From the NCBI GenBank assembly GCA_023333565.1, contig JAJKFH010001062.1, forward strand, positions 1 through 64,000: a DNA stretch of 64,000 nucleotides, read 5' to 3'. Numbering within the stretch: position 1 is the stretch's first letter; each line of letters opens with the position of its first letter. The translations under genes and the position numbers were made by a program. This document shows, one piece after another, positions 47,449 through 61,800 of this stretch. The notes below the pieces were generated by a model that worked only from the letters and a program-made list of their open reading frames with translations, did not search any database and had not been told where the DNA came from. This stretch comes from Puffinus mauretanicus (taxonomy: Eukaryota > Chordata > Aves > Procellariiformes > Procellariidae).

Positions 47449-47995
47449 CTTTATGTCCTGGTTCTGACTGGGACAGAGTTAACTTTCTTCCCAGTAGCTG
47501 TGGGGGGCTGTGTTTTGGGTTTGGTATGAGAGGAACGTTGATGGCCCATTGATGTTTTGGTTGTTGGCCAGTGGGCTTGCACTGGGGACTTTTCGGCTTC
47601 CCATGCTCTGCCAGGTGCATGGGAGGCTGGTGGGGGGAGCATAGCCGGGGCGGCTGACCCAGCTGGCCCATGGGGTATTCCATACCATGTGACATCAGTA
47701 TATAATTAGGAGGCGTGGTCCAGGAAGGGGGAACTCTTGGATCTGAGGACAGACGGGGCGTCGGTCAGCAAGCAGTTGCATTATGCTTTGTATATTCTAT
47801 TATTGTTGTTATTATCATTGTTATTATTACTGTTCTACTTTGTTTTATTTCCATTATTAAACTGTTTTTACCTCAACCCATGAGTGTTCCTTCTTATGCC
47901 CTCCCGATTCTCTCCCCCATCCTACCGGAGAGTGGGGGTGAGCGAGCGGCTGTGTGGTGTTTAGTTGCTGGTTGGGGTTAAACCAGAACACTTTA
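47449..47995. repeat. Target-site duplication CTTTA flanking the solo LTR
   Basis: CTTTA at 47449-47453 and again at 47991-47995. Five bases matches the duplication size typical of ERVL/class III elements. Confidence 0.88.
47454..47990 (+). mobile_element. Solo LTR of an ERVL-like endogenous retrovirus
   Basis: A 537-bp block starts TGTCCTGGTTCTGACTGGGA and ends GGGGTTAAACCAGAACA, so it has TG...CA termini. It is flanked by a perfect 5-bp duplication CTTTA (47449-47453 and 47991-47995), as expected for a retroviral integration that lost its internal part by LTR-LTR recombination. Inside are a likely TATA box (TATATAA near 47699-47705) and an ATT-rich low-complexity stretch (47800-47870). The start and end resemble the abundant ERVL LTRs of neoavian birds. 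The family name is not assigned. There are no viral genes next to it. Confidence 0.9.
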
Positions 47996-50900
47996 TGATA
48001 TATTATGATTCACAATTACATCACATATAGGAAGCAGCCAACCAACACTGGAGGGCCATTACTTAAACCTCTGGCTGCGTTCTTTTATTTGAAAGATGTG
48101 TGTGTCGTGTGGAAGTAGGATAGCTTGGCAGAAATGTTTAATAGTAATGTTCCTGGCTTCTCAGAACTTGTTCTTACGATTGCAATACTTCCTGCTACTG
48201 TACCTGTCATTACGGAGTTGTCCACCAATAGGAACAAGCCTTTGAGGCATTCAATTGCATTGAAGAATCAACAGTGACATAATCCTGTGATCTGCAATGG
48301 AGTTGGCACATCCAATATAGAGTAATTTCTTCAGTAAGCAGCAAAATAAACAAACAAAAAGGTATATACAATAGAGACCTTTTTTTGGAACACGCATAGT
48401 AAATTGTATATGGAAAGTACTGACAGCCTGAAGCACTGTTTTACATAATAAACATTGATAGTAAAACTTGAGCTGTTAGGGCAAATAGCACATTGGTGTT
48501 AACAAATGCCAGTATAGGTGGATCTTACTGTGAGGTATGGAGTTGTTGCTATGTAAGGAGATTTATGCTGCCAGAGTTTTGGCACAGAGTTAGAGCTTCC
48601 CAGACCACCTTTATGTGTTAGTTCTAATTTACAGTAGGATTGGAACAGCAAGCAACAATCACAGTATCAGAAGATCTTATCAGATTGTTGCCTTTGTACA
48701 CCTACCTCGCGAACCCATACTCTTACCTGTTGGAGCTTTCCTATCTATCTCAGCTAACACCAGGATGAAAGCTGTTTGGTCTAATTACTACCACATGTTG
48801 TTGTAATTTCCTTGGTACAATGGAGTATTTGAGTATTTCCATTGGTACAACGTAGTATTTGGAATGCTTGTTCCTCCATCCCTTCTTGCACATTCCCCCA
48901 GTATGTTTGTATATATGGTATAAATGCAATCCATACACTTTAAGACACTTCTTGAAATGATTTACATCAAGATCTGTGGTGTGAAACATGCATGATGATG
49001 TCTTCATTTTGACCTCAGGTAGAAACATCTTCTTTTAGAAAAAAGGCATCCCATCTTAATTTTTCTTGAATTAGGCATTCCAAGGTTCAGACAATTCTAG
49101 TGGGATTTATCACCCTTGCATAAGAGATACACAGCAAGCCCCAAGAGGTCTTAATTAGCTCTGGAGTGGCTGAGATCAATATTAAGCTTCTTGGAGGATT
49201 CAAAGGGAGAAGCCTAGCACTGTTTTGGAGTTTGGTGGTTTTTTTTGCTTTAAGAATGGGAAGAAGGTTTTTTAATCTGTTACTGTGGGAGTAAAAGCAG
49301 TGGCTGAGTGCCAGGACCTAACGAAGATTGCTCCTTGTGGAAAGGTAGAGCTCGATAGGAGATGGTTACTTATTTAGCTGCCAAAAACCAACTTAGGCTT
49401 GCCTGGACCTGGGCAGGATAGAAGCATTTGTAGAGTCTAGCAATAGTGAAGAGTCTGATGAAGTCTGGGCCCAAAAGTGGTGAAAGAGTTTGGGGTTTTG
49501 TGCTTATTTTAGACTCGAAGTATCCAAGAAGGGACAGAGTTTTATGTGACCCTGTAAGAGAGCTGCTCTGGAGGCCAGATGTATAAGCTGAAGCATCAAG
49601 AAGGAAAAAAGAAGTACTCACAGTGACCTGCCAAGAGTGAGAGTACAGTAAAAACATTTGTACTCTTCTTCAGTGTCCTTTTAGAGTGCTGTGCATACAT
49701 ATCCCAGCTGCGTGTGAGTGACATTTAATGAGATGGATCATCGGGATGATGATTTCTTTTTTCTTTTCACTACATGAATCTAACATCTAAATCCTTGGGT
49801 ATGGAAATATGATATGAAGCATTTGTCTGTGTTGTATATGCTGTGTATGCATCTGTATGCTCAAACGCACATTCCCAAATTTATTACTCTTTAAAAACTA
49901 TAGATTATATATTTACTTGATCATCCAACAAGATGGGCAAAATAGTCTTTTGTGACTATTCACACTAACATCTTTCCCATCTATTACGAACCATACACCA
50001 GGAAATAAAAAGATTGCTTTTCAAAATTTTGCAGAAGTAAAATTCTCCATTGTTAACTGAATATACAATAGAAATATTTATGCTTTATATTGACCAAGAA
50101 CAGTGACTTGTCCTGTGCTTTCAAGTTTAATTTTTTAAAGTGTTTAATCACTATTAAGCCTAGTGTCTCAGTGTTATTCCTAGTGCCTAATACTGTAATA
50201 GATTGTCACACAGTCCCCATCCTCATGTCAGATCTCCTGCCACTTTTAGTAGGAAACTGATGTGAATTCTGTTTTCACCTACATTGGCGAGTAATGTTAC
50301 TGGATTGAATTTACTACCATTATCTTTCTTCTGTCATTCTCAAACTATGTTGTCACATAAAATCCAAAAGGCGTTAGAGAGGTTTTATTAGCAGTGGTGC
50401 AGTTTCCCTGGGGTGGGGGAGTGGACAATTGACCCTAATTGCTAGCAACTGCCCGGTGCTCCAGGCAGGGTATATTACCTTACCTCTCCACAGTAGAAGA
50501 ACTAAGGTTTCGGCAGGAAAGGCCATTTGAAACAAGGCTGCACTTTCAAAAATTTTAAGATGTTGCTCTATCAGAGAGCGAGCTGTAGTGTAGTTCAGCT
50601 GACATACAAAAATGGCAGGAAAGTCAAGCTGAGTGGTGGAGTTAAAATTGAAAGTAAAGCCAAAAGCATATCTAAACGATGTAAGTTAATGAGTAATGAC
50701 ATCTAAAAATAAGATACACGTTGGGTGGTAATTCAGGCTTCCAGCATGATGTCTTATGAATATTTTTACTGTTTACACAAAATTTAGTTGGCCATCCTGA
50801 ACAAGTTTCAATATTGTTGGAAACATAAACATTTCCTAAGAAAAAATATAAAAGATATGCGCTATAAAAATACTAAAAATTGGTAAGAAGCAAAGTTTTT

Positions 50901-53900
50901 TATGTACTTTATATAAAACCTAGTGTGTTATTTAAACAGTAATGAAGATACAAATTATATTCTTTCTTTAACTAGAGTTAAAGTTACACATCCTTTTTCC
51001 ATGACTCCTCTTCACTTTGTTTACCGAATGGATCTGAAAGACAGAAGAAAGGAATGCAATAACATTCACTTATAATGACCCTGCATTCATGAAGCATGTG
51101 ATTTTAAAAGTTGAACCTCTAGTTGTAAGAAGTGTGGTTTAGATTTTTAACAGGGAGAGGGTAAACCACTTTCTATTTTGTTTCCCTGCTCAGTGGTGAT
51201 GAGGTGGTAGTGAAATGAATATTAATGTAAGTCCATTGGAGAAAATATAAACTATGTAGTACTGCCAGGAATTTTGTAAATAATGATCTTCTCAACTCCC
51301 TAGCTACAAATTCCTGAGAAGGTAACAGGAATAGCATGAACAGAGACTAAATTATTGTCCAAGGTTCAAGTCATTCCACTAGATACTGATCTAAAGATAC
51401 ATTAACAGTCACATGAGGCACTCAGGCCCTCTTTTTCATATCAGTGAAGCATTCTTAATTCAAAATTGAATGCCCACAAAAAAATGATCCAGGAACATCT
51501 CTCAGAAAAGAGCATCTTCATGCAGTTTATCTGTTGCCAAAGGGAGGCAATTATACTGTCCAACATTAGCACTGTGAAATTAAATCATTACCAATTGAAC
51601 TTTTTTGGTTTCCTAAAGTGTTTTGAAGTCTTTTGACATAAGATATTATTTCTCTATTAAAATCATGCTTAGTCATCTTCAGTTTATACAACCAAAATTT
51701 TAACCTGGAAATCAATACTCAACTTGCTTTCATTAACATGAAAGGTTTTCACACTTTTCCAAACTACTGGACACGTTTTCCGCTGTTGCTGATGACGAAG
51801 AACTTATCATTGATGACAGTTCAAATTGCAAGGATTTAAATTAAATCTGACATTGCTTTCTGCAATGGTGGGAGCTTTTTGTGTCACAGACAATGTAAAG
51901 GTCACAATAGGGTTTCTTTATTAGCAAAATAGCTCCTTTTGTGTAAACATTGTCCAGAGTCTCCAAAAAGAGGAAGTCAAGGTTAGCCTTAATTCCACAC
52001 AAAAGAAACTCTTAGACATGTTTAAAAATCCCAACATAGAACATCTAATTTCTGTGATTCTATTTTGAAAATATTTTCCACATTACAGGGTTTGATGGGT
52101 CTAGAACTATTTCATCAACTACTGAACACGTCATGAGACTGTTCAAGCGTTAGGTGAGAAATACAAAACTTTGACTAATTGACGCCTGAATAAATATTAC
52201 AGGACGGGGGCCGATCTGTAACAGATAGATTTTTTTAATCACTTAATTTTTGCATGATACAAAACGGAAGTGGAAAGAAGGAATCTGTGGTAAGGACCAG
52301 GGAAACATAAGAGAAGGTGATTCAAGAAATATATTCGAGACCATTCCAACTCCAGGTTTAATTGCAGTTTTGCCTTTATGTCCACTTTTTCATTAAGAAC
52401 TTCTCTTTCTTGTCCTCATGTATGCAGACATTTATGATTAAAAGAGTAAGTGCATGTGATCTTATATTTGTGGCATGAAGTCTTGTTTCTAATGCTGAGG
52501 AATTTTCTTCTCCCCACCTTGTGATGTGTGGGGAAGCTGCAGCTGCAGACTGCAGCTGTTCAGTATAAACAATACCAGTATAGACTCCTAGCTACTCCCG
52601 GCTGCTGAAGCAGCAGCTGAAGGAGTGGATAGCGCTGTCCAGAAGAGGGCATGACTAGAATGTCTACCAAAGGTGTTGACTTGGAGCCTACTAACAGCAG
52701 AGCTCTCACGAAACAGCAAATACCCCTCCACAATGATTGCCCCCTCTGGCATAGGAGGGTTGGCTGATGTTAGGATGTGCAAATTACATCTCCCTGTGGC
52801 AGCTTGTTTAAATCTGAACCTTCAATTGTAATTAAGTGATGAATACATTCCCTTCATTTTTGTTTTGTTTTGGTGAATTCTGCTCTGATAAAGGTGACAG
52901 ATTAATTGCACTGTGGAATGAAGTCATTGAAGCTGGTTGAGAAATGGTTCAAAAAGTATTTCATTAACTTTTTTTTTTCCTTGAATTATCTAAAAAATGT
53001 TTCAGCTAGGTCTAAAAATCACAGCTTAGTAACAGCAGGAGGCTCTTTTCCTTCTACCTGCATCCAGATACCTGTACCACACCTTGAAATGCTGTTTGTG
53101 TAATAGAGCCAGGCACAAGCCACACGGTTTTGTCTGTGCTCTCTAAGACAGGCATCTCAAAAACATTTCAGAATGGCCAGACAGATGTTCACAAGGAAAC
53201 CTCTCCTCCTGATGATTCCCAGGGTTTTCCTGCTCTTTGATAAAAGAGATAAAAATCTCAGAATGTTTACAAAAGTGAACTGAAATGAATGGAGAATATA
53301 TACCCATGTTTGTGGGGCTTTACTTGAACCAATAGTTGTGAGTGGTGTGTGGCAGAAAACTCCTCTCTACAGTCACTGGTAGTTTAAGTTGGTTTCCCTG
53401 AAGGCTCGAGAAGAGGAGAGTCCAGCAGGGATCTGGTGGCCTCCTCCAGGGCCCTCTCTGGAACAAGAAGATGGCATGCTGGCAGGGTGCTGCTTCCCTT
53501 TTCTCACCTATCCTGGAAGAGGTGCCATCTCCCTCTGCTTCCAAATGGGGAGGGGACACTGGGGATCATTAAAGAAACTACCATATCCTAATGGCTAAAC
53601 TTTAACTTATTATTTTATATTTTGGGGACTTCTGCTTAATGAAGCAGAGAAGAAGAGTAAGGACATGTAAGTCGATAAATGACGATTTAGAAATTGTTGT
53701 GGAGCGACTTCTGGTCTTCTAGTATGACTCCACAGAGACTGCTTTTGATATCAGAACACTTCAACCAGGAGAAATGTATTAGGATAAACAAGGGGACATT
53801 TAGCAAATTGTACTAGAGCTGGTAAATAAAGTGATAGTGATTTATATGTGTCCATTTTATTCCATGCACGTAATGTGAAGAGGCAGCTTTGTGCAATGAA

Positions 53901-56900
53901 GTGGGGTCTTTGTCACACAGTAACTGTTGGCATAAAGTTAATATTTTGTATAATATAGAATTCCGGCTCAACATATGAAGTTTAGGTAAGTGACAAAGGA
54001 TCAAATCTTTTATGACCAAACATTTCTGCTAATTTGTATTTTCCATCTTATCTACTCCGTTTCTTTTTTCTAAGCAAGTTGTTTTTATTGGACTATGAGT
54101 AGCAAATTCCTACAATTTTATAGCCATGTGACATTGTTGTCATTGCTTTTAGCACAGGAAATGGTACATCTGTTAGTAAAGAGACCAAAAGAACTCTCCC
54201 ATGAGTCACTAAAAAGCATTTGCCAAAACTAATTAAACTAATGCCAAATATGACAAGTCAGTTTAAGACCTGTAACAATTTACAGTACACGGACTTTGCA
54301 GGAAAGGGGTAGAATATGGGGATGAAGGTAGTGGGAGGTTAGGGTAAGGATCCGAAGTACAATTTCAAAGAAGAGGTAAAGCTCCCTTGTCTGAATTTTT
54401 TTCTCAATAATTCATCTACCTATGTTGAGCTAGCCCAACAACCATTTTCAGAGCCTTTGTTTTCCAGTTTTATTCATTTACCCTTAAATTGCAAATAACA
54501 GGAAAACTGTTCATTCTGTTTGAACTCACATTTTGTATTTCTCCAGGTATGAAATTTTAATTAGTATTCTAAGATGAGAACTGTTTTAAAACAAAATTCA
54601 ATTTATCCTTGTATGTAATGTTTGCTAGGAGTTTCACCAAATTTCATGACTACCATGAGAATCTGATAAAGACATGTTTTGATCTTGATTTTCTTAAGTA
54701 AATTCAGAATGAAATACAGCGTTCTTTTAAGTATTAAGCTAAAGAATACACCAAGAACAGCAATGTAAGTTTTGATAATAAAGACTGCAAAGCTATTTTT
54801 TCCCAATACATCTGAAAAACGAAATATTACAGGCCCACAGTCTCGTTTTAACTTCTGAAGGGCATCTAAACAATGCATCAAGAAAGCTGAAATATCAATA
54901 ATAATCAACCTGATTTCTGATTATTTATATAATACTTAAGAAAATTACTCCTTTTAATAAGTAGTCTACTTATTGTATGCTTACAGTTTCTGAAATAAGA
55001 ATTTTTTTTCCATTTGTACAGCAACTTACAGCAGTGCAAGTAAAAATATGTCTTTAAAAATAAAAATCTGTGGAATAAAGCACACAGAAAAAATGTATGG
55101 CAACAACAGGAAAATATGAGACATATTCAGATTTTACTGCTTGCAAAAAAAATTTAGGAGTGTTCACTCTATATTTGTGCTGCATGTTGCTAATGGAAAT
55201 ATCATGTGATTATACATGTCCTGTATTAATCATGGCAGTCTGCAACAGTGCTACCCACATGGGGCAGTTGGTTAGTCACCCTAAATCATTTACTGCAGAA
55301 AAAATTTTATGGTTGACAGTGCATGTACAGGACTAGCCAAATTTGTCCTGTATGTCCTACTATTACCCAAACTCCTTCTACATGTGCTTTTTAATACTTA
55401 AGCTTTTACATACACATATACCAGAAATTTACCCCAAATGCTGCAATGTTGCTGATGTTATGAAATACAAACATAATTATTAAAATGCAGCTATAAGAGT
55501 ATTGTAGAGTTATTTCATCTAGATGAGCCATTAGATTTATTTTCTGTTCTTAAAAGCATTATTGTACGGTTGCAATTTTTGGACCGTGATGCCTTGTGGA
55601 AGCAATGAGGGACAGAAGGAGAAGAGATGGGTTATCTAGAGACAAGACCAAGGCCCTGACAACACCTGACTTTTTTAGTTGACAAAAGACCCTCCAACAA
55701 CTCTAGCTTGCATCATCTGCCACCCCAAGTCTTGAATCAAAAGAGCATGGAGAATTGAGCCCCTGTTTTTATCTTACCTTGCATTTGTCTCCAGTGTATG
55801 GCAAACTTCGTGCTGCCAGTGCTATGAGCTCTTTCCTTTCTCACTTTTCTGTGACAAAAGTATTACTTTTAATGATTTTTTTTATTCAGAGTTATCCCAC
55901 CAGGCTACCCCTAACCATTAGAAATCCCTTTACTAATAAATATTCTACTCCATTCTTGCCTTATTCTGTTGACATTTCGGTGATTTGTCACTCTACACCT
56001 TTGTGTCCTCAGCCTTCCTGTTCACATTCATGTATCTGCTAAATTAACTTAAGCAAGTCCAAACAATTATTATGAACTAGTTTCTTCCCTCTTTCCAACG
56101 TAATTTAAATCCAGTGTTGCTGGTCTTTCTTGTTTGAAGTCTGGGAGTTTGTACTTTTCAATCAAAAGAGGATTTTGTGATAGCCAAAAAATTTCTTTTC
56201 AGAAAAAAATTTCCAAGCTCTCATCACCATTGCCGTGAGCTGTTAGTCAGTCTTCAACACTAATCGTGATAAATTTCTGGCGCAAGGTAGCTGGCAATTT
56301 CAGGTGTCTCTCTAGCACCCTGAAAAAATTCTTACTGAGTTTTCCATGTTGGCATAACTTCTCACCGTGCTGCAGCTCTGTCCTGCACACAGATTTCCTG
56401 TTTATAAAGTTAACATCTTCTGATAATTTAGGATATTCAGTGTTCCTAAATTAATACCTAATCCCATTATGTGGAAGGAAGTATGTCATACTACTTTCAT
56501 TAACTAAATTGAAACATCTGTGGCTCAAAGCTCCCTGGCATGGACTCAGTGATCAAGATCTCCTTAATCTTTGTGGTGTATCATGACTGTATTTCTCTGA
56601 TAGGAACTCCTGGTCCTAACACCTCCTGTTTGGATTACTACGGTCATCTTAACCAGAACTAAATGATGACATTCATTGAAAAGATACAGCTAGCTAAAAA
56701 TATAAAACCTTTTCCATGACCTGCAAACTACTTAGAAACCTACAGTTACACTGCTGTAGACATAACTGTTCACATTAAGTTTATTGTATGGAGGTTAGAA
56801 ATTCTGTAATGTCTGAGGATTAGTTTCTGAAATTATTCCTTTTTCTAACCCCATAACTTGATGACGTACTTATTCTTCATCCTTTTGTTCCCAAAGGTAT

Positions 56901-57449
56901 TCCAAGCTCACTGATTTTAGGAACATGGGATACAGATCATCTATTCCCTGAATTTCTAATGAAAAGTGAGTTCAGTTTTTATAGCAATGGGAGTCCCGAT
57001 CTTAAGGAAAAGATAATCCTGCCTACTGGATCTTATTTTTTAAGTAAGAAAAGTTATAGGGAAAGAAAATAAGGGAGATAATTACAAATGTATAAAGCTA
57101 TAATATGAAATTATTCTCTATCTAGTTGCAAAAACAGTATTTTTTGGTCAAGGACAAAGATAAAAATCTATCATAGTAAGGGACAGAAAATTATTTAAAT
57201 AAGGAAATGCTATATTTTATGCAGAAATAGAAGAATTTATACTCTAAATCGAGACTGAGCATAAATTTTACTCTTCACTGCCATAGACAACATTTGGTTT
57301 ATGTTTTTCTTACAAATAGAGAAGGACTAGAGAAGGATTTCCTTAGAATTCTGTATAAGGTTTAGATAGCAGAGTAACTTTAGAAGACTATCTTGTCAAT
57401 CACACCACATTTATAGTTTGTACAAAGTAAAAAGTCATGACAGTCAGGC
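47996..57449. other. Intergenic, no gene or repeat recognised
   Basis: About 9.5 kb of AT-rich DNA with only short open frames (under about 105 codons). A slightly GC-richer patch lies at 53390-53550. I see no splice-consistent exons and no CR1 or LTR fragment. Confidence 0.5.
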
Positions 57450-58804
57450 AAAGTCCCCTGTCAGTGGAAAAGGGGAAATATCATATCCATTTTCAAAAAG
57501 GGTAAGAAGGAGGATCCTGGGAATTATGAACCATCTTTACCTCTGTACCCGGTAAGATAATGGAACAGATCCTCCTGGAAGCTATGTCATGGCATATGGA
57601 TGACAGGGAGGTGATTAGACTGGCAACATGGCTTCACAAAGGGAAAATCATGCCTAACTCATCTGGTGGCCTTCTAAGATGAAGTGACTGCGTTGGAGGG
57701 TAAGGGAAGAGCAACTGATGTAATCTATCTTGACTTCTGTAAGGCCTTCAGCACAGTCCCATGCAACATACTTGTCACTAAATTGGAGAGATATGTGTTT
57801 GATGGATGGACTATTCAATGACTAGCCGCATCCAAAGAGTTGCAGTCAAATGGAAATCAGTAACAAGTGGTGTCCCTCAAGAGTCTGTATTGGGCCCAGT
57901 ACTGCTCAATATCTCTGTTAATGAAATAGATGGTAGGATTGAGTGCACCCTCAGCAAGTTTGCTGATGACACCAAGCTGAGTGCTGCAGTGGATAAGCTT
58001 GAGGGGTGGGACAGTGTGAACTTCATGAAGTTCAACAAGGTCCTGCATCTGAGTTGGGGCAATCCCTAGTATCAATACAGACTGGCAGATGAATGGGTTG
58101 AGAGCACCCTGCAGAGAACTCAGGGATATTGGTAGATGAAAAATTAGATATGAGCTGGCAATGCGCACTTGCAGCCCAGCAAGCCAACCGTATCTTGGGC
58201 TGTATCAAAAGGAGCGTGGCCAGCAGGTCAAGGGAGGTGATTCTCCCCCTCTGCACCGCTCTGGTGAGACCCCACCTAGAGTACTGCATCCAGTTCCAGA
58301 GTCTCCAGTTCTGGGGTCCCCAGCACAAGAAAGACATAGACCTGTTAGAGTGGGTCCAGAGGAGGGCCACGAAAATGGTCAGAGGGCTGGAACACCTCTC
58401 CTATGACAAAAGGCTGAGAGTGTTGGGGTTGTTTAGCCAGGAGAAGAGAAAGCTGCAGGGAGACCTTACTGTGGCCTTTCGATACATTAAGAAAGATGGA
58501 GAGAGACTTTTTACCAGTGTCTGTAGTGACAGGGCAAGGCACAATGGTTTTAAACTGAAAGAGGGTAGATTTAAATTAGATACAAGGAAGAAATCCTTTA
58601 CTGTGAGGGTGGTGAGACACTGGAACAGGTTGCCCAGAGAAGCTGTGGATGCCCCCTCCCTGGAAGTGTTCAAGGCCAGGTTGGACAAGGCTTTGAGCAA
58701 TCTGGTCTAGTGAAAGATGACCCTGCTCACGGCAGGGGGGTTGGACTAAATGATCTTTGAAGGTCCCTTCCAACCCAAACTATTCTGTGATTTTATGATT
58801 CTAA
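57450..58804 (+). mobile_element. CR1 element, 5'-truncated, moderately old
   Basis: Plus-strand CR1 from the RT fingers (equivalent of KGNISYPFSKRVRRRILGIM at about 57470) to the 3' tail ATTCTGTGATTTTATGATTCTA (58781-58802). It belongs to a different subfamily from the 7.8-kb copy: the UTR has GGTTGGACTAAATGATCTTT and AAGGTCCCTTCCAACCC. The first part carries several frameshifts and stops. The latter part keeps a long frame at 58129-58710. Confidence 0.93.
57806..58710 (+). pseudogene. CR1 ORF2 reverse transcriptase remnant, frameshifted
   Basis: Segment 57806-58069 encodes SGVPQESVLGPVLLN and CTLSKFADDTKLSAAVDKLE, so the catalytic FADD box is intact here. A frame change follows, then 58129-58710 encodes [38 protein letters not shown] and ends [12 protein letters not shown] at the normal CR1 ORF2 stop. 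A 15-nt insertion with a duplicated CAGTTC/CAGTTCTGG near 58292-58315 adds five residues before FWGPQHKKD. The upstream YLDFSKAF block reads [14 protein letters not shown] with changes. The whole is non-functional. Confidence 0.85.
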
Positions 58805-61800
58805 ACAGAAGTATAGCATAACATAGCAAGCAACTTTACGTGTTAAGGCCTCAGTTAAGAAATTAACTTTACACAATATTAGGCAGAAATCGGTAAGTAT
58901 CTGAAAAGCCTTTTAAATAGTTTTGGCAGAATCATAATCCTCTCAACACAAGAAGTATAAACTAAGGACTCAGTATAAAATTAGGACTAAAGTCGGGGGA
59001 AAATCAAGTAGTTCCTTTGAAGAGTGAGACACATTTGTAATTCGTTGTTAGTCATAAATTAAGATGTACTGATTGTATCTAGATAATGCTGTTTATAGGG
59101 CTTATATATGTTAATACTTTAAGTGTATACTACTTGTTACAAAACATAACCACACATGGGTAAAGCCTAGCCTGTTATACCTGTAAAACCAGAGGAAGTC
59201 CACTGACTAGTGTTTTTTGGTACTGTATCTTACAACTGAAAGTGGGATTTGGTTCAATGTATTTTTCAAAGAACAAAAAAATTAAAATAATGACATCTGT
59301 GTTAGAAGCCATATAAGTTCGTGTATCATCCCTTTATCTTTCTTCCAAATGAAAGCTATAAATAAATAATAGCTATAAATAAAATGCTATAAAAATGTGT
59401 AGAATTAAAATAAAATTTTAAATTATAATAAAAAGCAGAGGCTATTTTCTTACTATCAGCTTCCAAAGAAATCCCCAAAGAGCATGTTGAAGTGAATTAA
59501 ATCTCCAGTGAATGCTTTTCTTTGTCATAACAAGAAAACAAAAAAATTACAAAACACATACCAACTTTCAAAATAAGGTTATGATTTAGCAGAACAAAAA
59601 CAAAGCTTTTGGTATTGTATTTGTTTATTTGCTTTGGCAGTAGCTTAATTTTTTGATTGTGCTTCAAATGCTCAGTTTTGCCCTTCTATATTTCTTGCTA
59701 GTTTAGTTGGGTTTGTGAAATAAGAAATCTCTTGAAAACAGGATTTGGATAAAGTTGAATAATAAACATAACTGTGTGTCAAAAACAGGCCATCAGACAG
59801 ACATTAATCTGATCTATTTGCATTCCAGCATTACGCATGAAAGAAATACAGAAATACAGAAATGTAGGGCTTTTTTGGTCCAGTTATTATGTTTTCTCTA
59901 TTGCAGCCCCATTTTAAGATTCTGAAGTCCTCTGTTTTGAAACAAACAATAGTCAAAGGAAACAGAAAAGGTGTAAGACTTCTACAAGTCCGGTATTACT
60001 GTGTCCTGAAGAGAGAGGTTCAGTTCTACATCTTGTTCCCATAAAGATTTTTTTAATTCACCAAATGAAAAATTAGAGTTCATGAGCCCCTTGTAAGTAG
60101 ACCCTTTCGACTGGATAAGCTGAAGTTCTCCTCTAACTTTTTTTCAGTTATGCTTCAATGGTAAAGCTCTTGTGCTTTCTTTGGCAGGGATAGTAAAGGG
60201 GTGTAGATTCGTAAATGGAGAAGAGATGCTTACTGGAGTTTTCTTTGCAGTAGTGTGGGATCAGAGAAATCAGCTATATATCTAATGCGCTTGTTAAATT
60301 CTGCAGTATATCATGATGAATCATCCTGACAAATCTCTGAAATGCTTAAATTTGACCTTGTCTTTGTTGCTGTGATTATGGAGAGAGAATCTTTTATACT
60401 GCAGGAGACATCCAGGCTCCCCGCTCCCCCCCAGAAAAAGCAAGTTCAAAGTAGAGTTGTGTAGGCTGTGTCACCAGCTAGAGAGGAGAAGCAAAAGCCA
60501 CACCCACGTTCTTTTAAAAGCTTTTTTCCCTCCCAGAATCTTTTTGTTTTTAACAATAGTCAAACAAAATAAAATCTCAATTGAAAACAGAAGTCAGGAG
60601 CCTCCCTGCTTTGACCAGCCAGAGCAGGGAAAAGACACCCATTCCCCACCGCTCCCCACCTCCATTTTCCAATACAAGCACAGCTACAGCAGAGCCAGAT
60701 TGCACTCTTCTGCAGGCAGCTTTTTTTCCTTTGACCTGATGCCAGTTGATAAGCTGTTGCATAATTAGAAGAAGCACTGGTGGGCCATAAACCACCAGTT
60801 CAGAAGAAGCGGAGACAGGGAACACGTAGGCTTGATTGGTTTGTGAGGAGTGAGCAGGGCTGGAGGTTAGCGAGTCGTTTACCCAGGGAATATTTCATGT
60901 TCTGCCTCATTTGGTGACACATTTTTGAGGTAGTCCCTTGTGAGAGGTTTGAAACCTTAACATTATGCCTGGGTCTAAACAGTGCACTAGAAATGCAGGT
61001 CTATGTTTAAAAGAAGAAAAATCTAACTAATTCCAAAGAAACTGTAGTCATCAGATACTAGGAATTTCCCAGCAGAGGTGGAAAGGGGCGTTGGATCATC
61101 AAAGCCATGGGAAGATGCAGACATGTTCAGGGAAGAACAAGAGGAGAATAAGTGAAAGCATGCAAAAGGCTCAGAACAGAGGAAGCATGAGGGTTATACT
61201 GAAAGGTACTGGTGTTTCTAAAACTAAATATTTTGCACAGTAACCTGGCCATATATTGCTATAAAGTACCTTGTTAATGTGCTGTTATGTTACTGTTAGA
61301 ATTTGCCAAGAAAATCTGTCTGTATATTTCCTTACTTAGGAACCCAACAGGGTATATTTTCCAAGTGCCTTATTTTAGCAATGTAGTTGCAAAGATTTAT
61401 CTGATACTGGAAGTGTGGCACCTGAAAATATTTTTCGTTTCTACCGCAAGCTCAGACTAGCATCATATAAAACATTCAGTGAGCACTTTCAGGAGGAAAA
61501 AAAGATACTACTAAGGCCTTCAGAATCCTTACCGCAATGTCTAATCACTTGTCTCTGTGCATCTATCTGTAAACTTGAGGATCAATGTGCATACAGAGGC
61601 AAGAACTCAGGAGAGCGAAGGCAGAACCGAGATGTGCCAAAGAGCTGGGATTATTCAAGGCGAAGAGAATGCCAAAGAATTTGAGTTAAGATTTTTTAAT
61701 GCAACAGGCTTCTTTAAATCCCATTGTGCTGAAGAAATATTGAAATAAGGCTGAATAATTTAAAATTAACTTTTAATTTTGTTTTGCCTGTAAGTTGCAG

